This document shows positions 30,210 through 30,656 of a stretch of DNA of 30,656 nt, piece after piece (the stretch's first letter is position 1; each line of letters starts with the position of its first letter). The notes under the pieces were generated by a model that was given only the letters and a program-made list of their open reading frames with translations, searched no databases and was not told where the DNA came from. The stretch spans positions 1 to 30,656 of the forward strand of contig WQWP01000008.1 of the NCBI GenBank assembly GCA_009787485.1. The letters are read 5' to 3'. The DNA is from Lentimicrobiaceae bacterium (lineage in GTDB: Bacteria; Bacteroidota; Bacteroidia; Bacteroidales; WCHB1-69). Made by a program: the position numbers and the translations under genes.

Positions 30210-30656
30210 GGAGTTTTCTTCTCTCAATTTCCAGACAGGGTATTTTGGAGTTTGAGATATGTTTTTTATTATAAAGTCTTTAGATGACATTTTTACAAGG
30301 ATATTTGATATTTTCTTTTGCTTTTTATCCATTGGCATGCCAAAAGGCAAGGTCGGCATTATTAGTGTTTCAATATCTTCTCTTGTAGCAGAGCCTTTTT
30401 CTTTTATATAGTTCAATATCACTTTTTTATATTCGCTATATGGGATATTTTCAGGTCTATCTTCGGTAATTATCTGAATATTAGGAAGCCATCCTGCTAT
30501 TAGTTTCAAGTCTCGTAAACGATTGGCTTCCGGTTCCGTAATTGTTTTTTTCTTCTGCACCTTATCTAATGCTATCACATCTTCCAAGTTTAAATCGGTG
30601 CGGGTTTTCAATAGGTGGGCGTAATTATCGTTGATAATTTCACCAAGAATAGTAAC
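30207..30656 (-). CDS. AlbA_2/Schlafen-like ATP-binding protein, C-terminal part (5'-partial)
   Basis: The frame is open to the right edge, giving 149 residues of a protein that begins outside the window (ILGEIINDNYAHLLKTRTDL is in frame upstream of the TTG at 30611). The visible part reads LEDVIALDKVQKKKTITEPE, LRDLKLIAGWLPNI, then YKKVILNYIKEKGSATREDI and a winged-helix-like end with KKISNILVKMSSKDFIIKNI. This is the layout of the C-terminal region of AlbA_2/putative DNA-binding proteins, where a winged helix follows the ATP-binding part. These proteins are common in mobile and defence-related regions. The catalytic or nucleotide-binding part cannot be judged here. Its stop codon lies in the 34-bp repeat. 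Confidence 0.6.
   Translation of the reverse strand, partial: VTILGEIINDNYAHLLKTRTDLNLEDVIALDKVQKKKTITEPEANRLRDLKLIAGWLPNIQIITEDRPENIPYSEYKKVILNYIKEKGSATREDIETLIMPTLPFGMPMDKKQKKISNILVKMSSKDFIIKNISQTPKYPVWKLREENS

Overview
This window looks like the chromosome of an anaerobic, amino-acid-fermenting Bacteroidota (Bacteroidales-like). Support comes from recurring TAnnTTTG-type -7 promoter boxes, a Type IX secretion C-terminal tail on a leucine-rich repeat protein, a GH13_8-type glycogen branching enzyme, the ftsH-LUD-cdsA gene order, a rho gene with a long charged N-terminal extension, the hydrogenase maturase HydF, and a lysine-fermentation enzyme (Kce) next to a thiolase. The species cannot be named from the sequence.

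Layout. 1-2000: the 3' part of kce, then an acetyl-CoA acetyltransferase. 2000-4830: an accessory patch holding a decayed restriction-helicase remnant, a nested palindrome, and three tandem copies of a RhuM-type DNA-binding gene (the middle one broken by deletion). 4873-6318: an amidohydrolase with an inserted membrane segment. 6349-6468: initiator tRNA-fMet with promoter and terminator on the minus strand. 6580-13728 (minus): a HigA-like antitoxin fragment, glgB, rlmD, ftsH, a LUD protein and cdsA. 13829-13975: a small element with long inverted repeats. 14157-15917: a secreted BspA-like protein. 16208-16485: a HicB-like antitoxin with a stub of its toxin. 16520-20792 (minus): rho, a DUF368 transporter and metG, tightly packed. 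21006-22400: a DUF5106 thioredoxin-like lipoprotein. 22384-27747 (minus): gpmI, an AddB-like nuclease and hydF, tightly packed. 27788-29951 (minus): AT-rich genes descending from an RHS fragment. 30207 to the end: the C-terminal part of an AlbA_2-type protein.

The housekeeping genes form compact minus-strand operons. Between them lie fragments of conflict systems: restriction enzyme, RhuM, HigA, HicAB and RHS toxin. Several families of short tandem repeats sit at gene edges and have entered two reading frames, hydF and the AddB-like gene, in frame.

The most striking signal is in the RhuM array. The three copies share a perfect 80-bp repeat over their starts and a near-identical 3' half, but their DNA-binding domains have diverged. 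Each copy carries a different inverted repeat inside its coding sequence, centred at exactly the same distance (200 nt) from its own start codon. This suggests a recognition domain and its DNA target travelling together as one cassette.
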